From CAYQUC01 sp048061315 (GTDB lineage: Bacteria > Pseudomonadota > Gammaproteobacteria > UBA6429 > Thiohalophilaceae), in the NCBI GenBank assembly GCA_048061315.1, contig JBGMRJ010000070.1, positions 1 through 15,185 on the forward strand: DNA of 15,185 bases, read 5' to 3'. Shown one piece after another: positions 13,953 through 15,185 of this stretch (its first letter is position 1; the number at the start of each line of letters is the position of its first letter). Below the pieces are notes generated by a model. It saw only the letters and a program-made list of their open reading frames with translations. It had not been told where the DNA came from and did not search any database. A program made the position numbers and the translations under genes.

Positions 13953-15185
13953 TTATTGCTTTCTAAAAGGCGACCAAACCGGCTCTTTAACATCACCATA
14001 GCTAAGGCTTAATCTTTGTTGTGCTCTTCCATCAACTGAAACAGCAGCAAGTACGCCCCGATTATTATAAATAGTAGCATAAAGTATCATGGTACTGTTC
14101 GGTGCAAAACTCGGTGATTCATCCAAACTGGATTCTGTCAGGATTCTCATCGAGCTCGATCCTAATTCTATCGTAGCAATGCGAAAATTTCCTTCTATTC
14201 GATGCACAAATGCGACATATCTCCCATCATTTGACACAATAGCACGAGCATTATAGCTACCGTCAAATGTTAGACGCCGGGGTCGACCATTAACACCATA
14301 TTTATTAACCGAAATTGAGTAAATTTGTGGACTACCCCCCCGATCTGAGGTAAACAGGATTGCTGAACCGTCCGGCATCCAGGTTGGCTCAGTATCGATG
14401 GCGTAATTTCGGGTTATCTGAGTAAACCGGCGTGTCGCGAGTTCATAAATAAAAATTTCTGAATTGCCATCTTTATGGACGGTTAGCGCCAGACGACTGC
14501 CATCAGGAGACCAGGATGGTGCACTATTTGCGCCACTTTTTGAACGAATGTGTATAATATCCTCACTATTCCCGGGTGCCTGAATTACGATTGCAGCTTT
14601 ACCCGTTGCAAAGGATACATAGGCCAATTTTTTTCCATTGGGTGACCAGCTTGGCGATAATATCGGTTGATCTGAATGGTATATAATTTGTTCGTTTTCC
14701 GCATCTGAGTCTGCAATTGCTAATAAGAAGGTTCGTTTATTGTCATTAGTAACAACTTTAACATAGGCGATATCGGTGTTAAATGCACCTTTTATTCCAG
14801 TGAGTTTTTCATAAATAATATCACTGATTATATGAGCAATGGTTCTTAATTGTGATTTACCGGCATTCGTTTCTAAACTGAGACCTTTTAATTGTGTACC
14901 CTTTTTTGCATCAAGCAGGTAAAACGCAATTTTATATTGTTGTTCCTGCTTGGGTTTTAATGGCAAGGCTTTAATTGAGCCGACAACAAGGTTATTTACT
15001 TTTAAAATTTTCCAGTTATCCCAATTTACTTCACTGCTTGAGTGTGGCTGAGCTAAAAATGATTTTTTATCGATAGGTGAAAATTGACCACTACGGCGTA
15101 AATCATTTGTTATTATTGCACCTATATCTTCAGGCACTTTAGTTTTACCCTGCCATTCAAAAGGGACAACAGCTATTGGAAAAGC
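13953..15185 (-). CDS. tolB: TolB, periplasmic beta-propeller of the Tol-Pal system (5' end cut)
   Basis: 410 residues are visible and the gene runs off the right edge. The first codons seen read AFPIAVVPFEWQGKTKVPED, the start of the mature TolB N-terminal domain. Only the signal peptide and a few residues (roughly 20-25) are missing, judged from E. coli TolB at 430. After the alpha/beta N-domain come about six propeller repeats with PD40-type motifs such as SPSWSPNGKKLAYV, APSWSPDGSRLAL and EPTWMPDGSAILFTSDR. TolB binds Pal and TolA in the periplasm. It is the first gene of the tolB-pal-cpoB-queE-queC run seen here; tolQRA would be expected upstream outside the window. Confidence 0.96.
   Translation of the reverse strand, partial: AFPIAVVPFEWQGKTKVPEDIGAIITNDLRRSGQFSPIDKKSFLAQPHSSSEVNWDNWKILKVNNLVVGSIKALPLKPKQEQQYKIAFYLLDAKKGTQLKGLSLETNAGKSQLRTIAHIISDIIYEKLTGIKGAFNTDIAYVKVVTNDNKRTFLLAIADSDAENEQIIYHSDQPILSPSWSPNGKKLAYVSFATGKAAIVIQAPGNSEDIIHIRSKSGANSAPSWSPDGSRLALTVHKDGNSEIFIYELATRRFTQITRNYAIDTEPTWMPDGSAILFTSDRGGSPQIYSISVNKYGVNGRPRRLTFDGSYNARAIVSNDGRYVAFVHRIEGNFRIATIELGSSSMRILTESSLDESPSFAPNSTMILYATIYNNRGVLAAVSVDGRAQQRLSLSYGDVKEPVWSPFRKQ

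Overview
The window looks like chromosome from an AT-rich, sulfur-oxidising gammaproteobacterium. Evidence: the tolB-pal-cpoB-queE-queC order (a gammaproteobacterial tol-pal/queuosine arrangement), a soxXYZA thiosulfate-oxidation operon, an rhd-tusA-dsrE2 sulfur-relay cluster, and a tRNA-Lys very close to the E. coli sequence. The species cannot be named from the sequence alone.

Layout. (1) 1-1210: a + strand terminator for a gene outside the window, then a decayed second copy of the dsrE2 3' end (about 130-360), then a two-gene module on the - strand made of a Zeta-type toxin (569-1087) and a small antitoxin-like gene (379-567). (2) 1225-2604, - strand: rhodanese, tusA and dsrE2, a cytoplasmic sulfane-sulfur relay. 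(3) 3018-4496, + strand: a BepA-type periplasmic M48 metalloprotease with TPRs, divergent from the relay cluster. (4) 4843-6928, + strand: soxX-soxY-soxZ-soxA, preceded by a perfect TATAAT -10 box and dyad symmetries, and closed by a strong terminator. soxB and soxCD are not in the window. (5) 7136-8875, - strand: a SulP/STAS anion transporter convergent with sox. (6) 8876-9667: an AT-rich gap, a small unknown gene, and tRNA-Lys(TTT) with a recognisable promoter that has a GC-rich discriminator. (7) 9668-10945, - strand: a YeeE/YedE (TsuA-like) sulfur transporter. (8) 11098-15185, - strand: tolB (5' end outside the window), pal, cpoB, queE, queC.

How the parts may fit together (inference from known families). 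SoxXA and SoxYZ act on thiosulfate in the periplasm. YeeE could bring thiosulfate or sulfane sulfur into the cytoplasm, where rhodanese, TusA and DsrE2 pass persulfide sulfur on. SulP could move sulfate or another anion. The Tol-Pal-CpoB set and BepA serve the outer membrane and periplasm.

The least ordinary part is the left edge. A toxin-antitoxin-like pair sits between an intact dsrE2 and a damaged duplicate of its 3' end. The duplicate shares a 116-bp block identical by eye and has two in-frame deletions, one removing Cys120, plus a stop codon. Other points of interest are the nested dyads before soxX and a possible pseudoknot-forming segment between the convergent sox and sulP genes.
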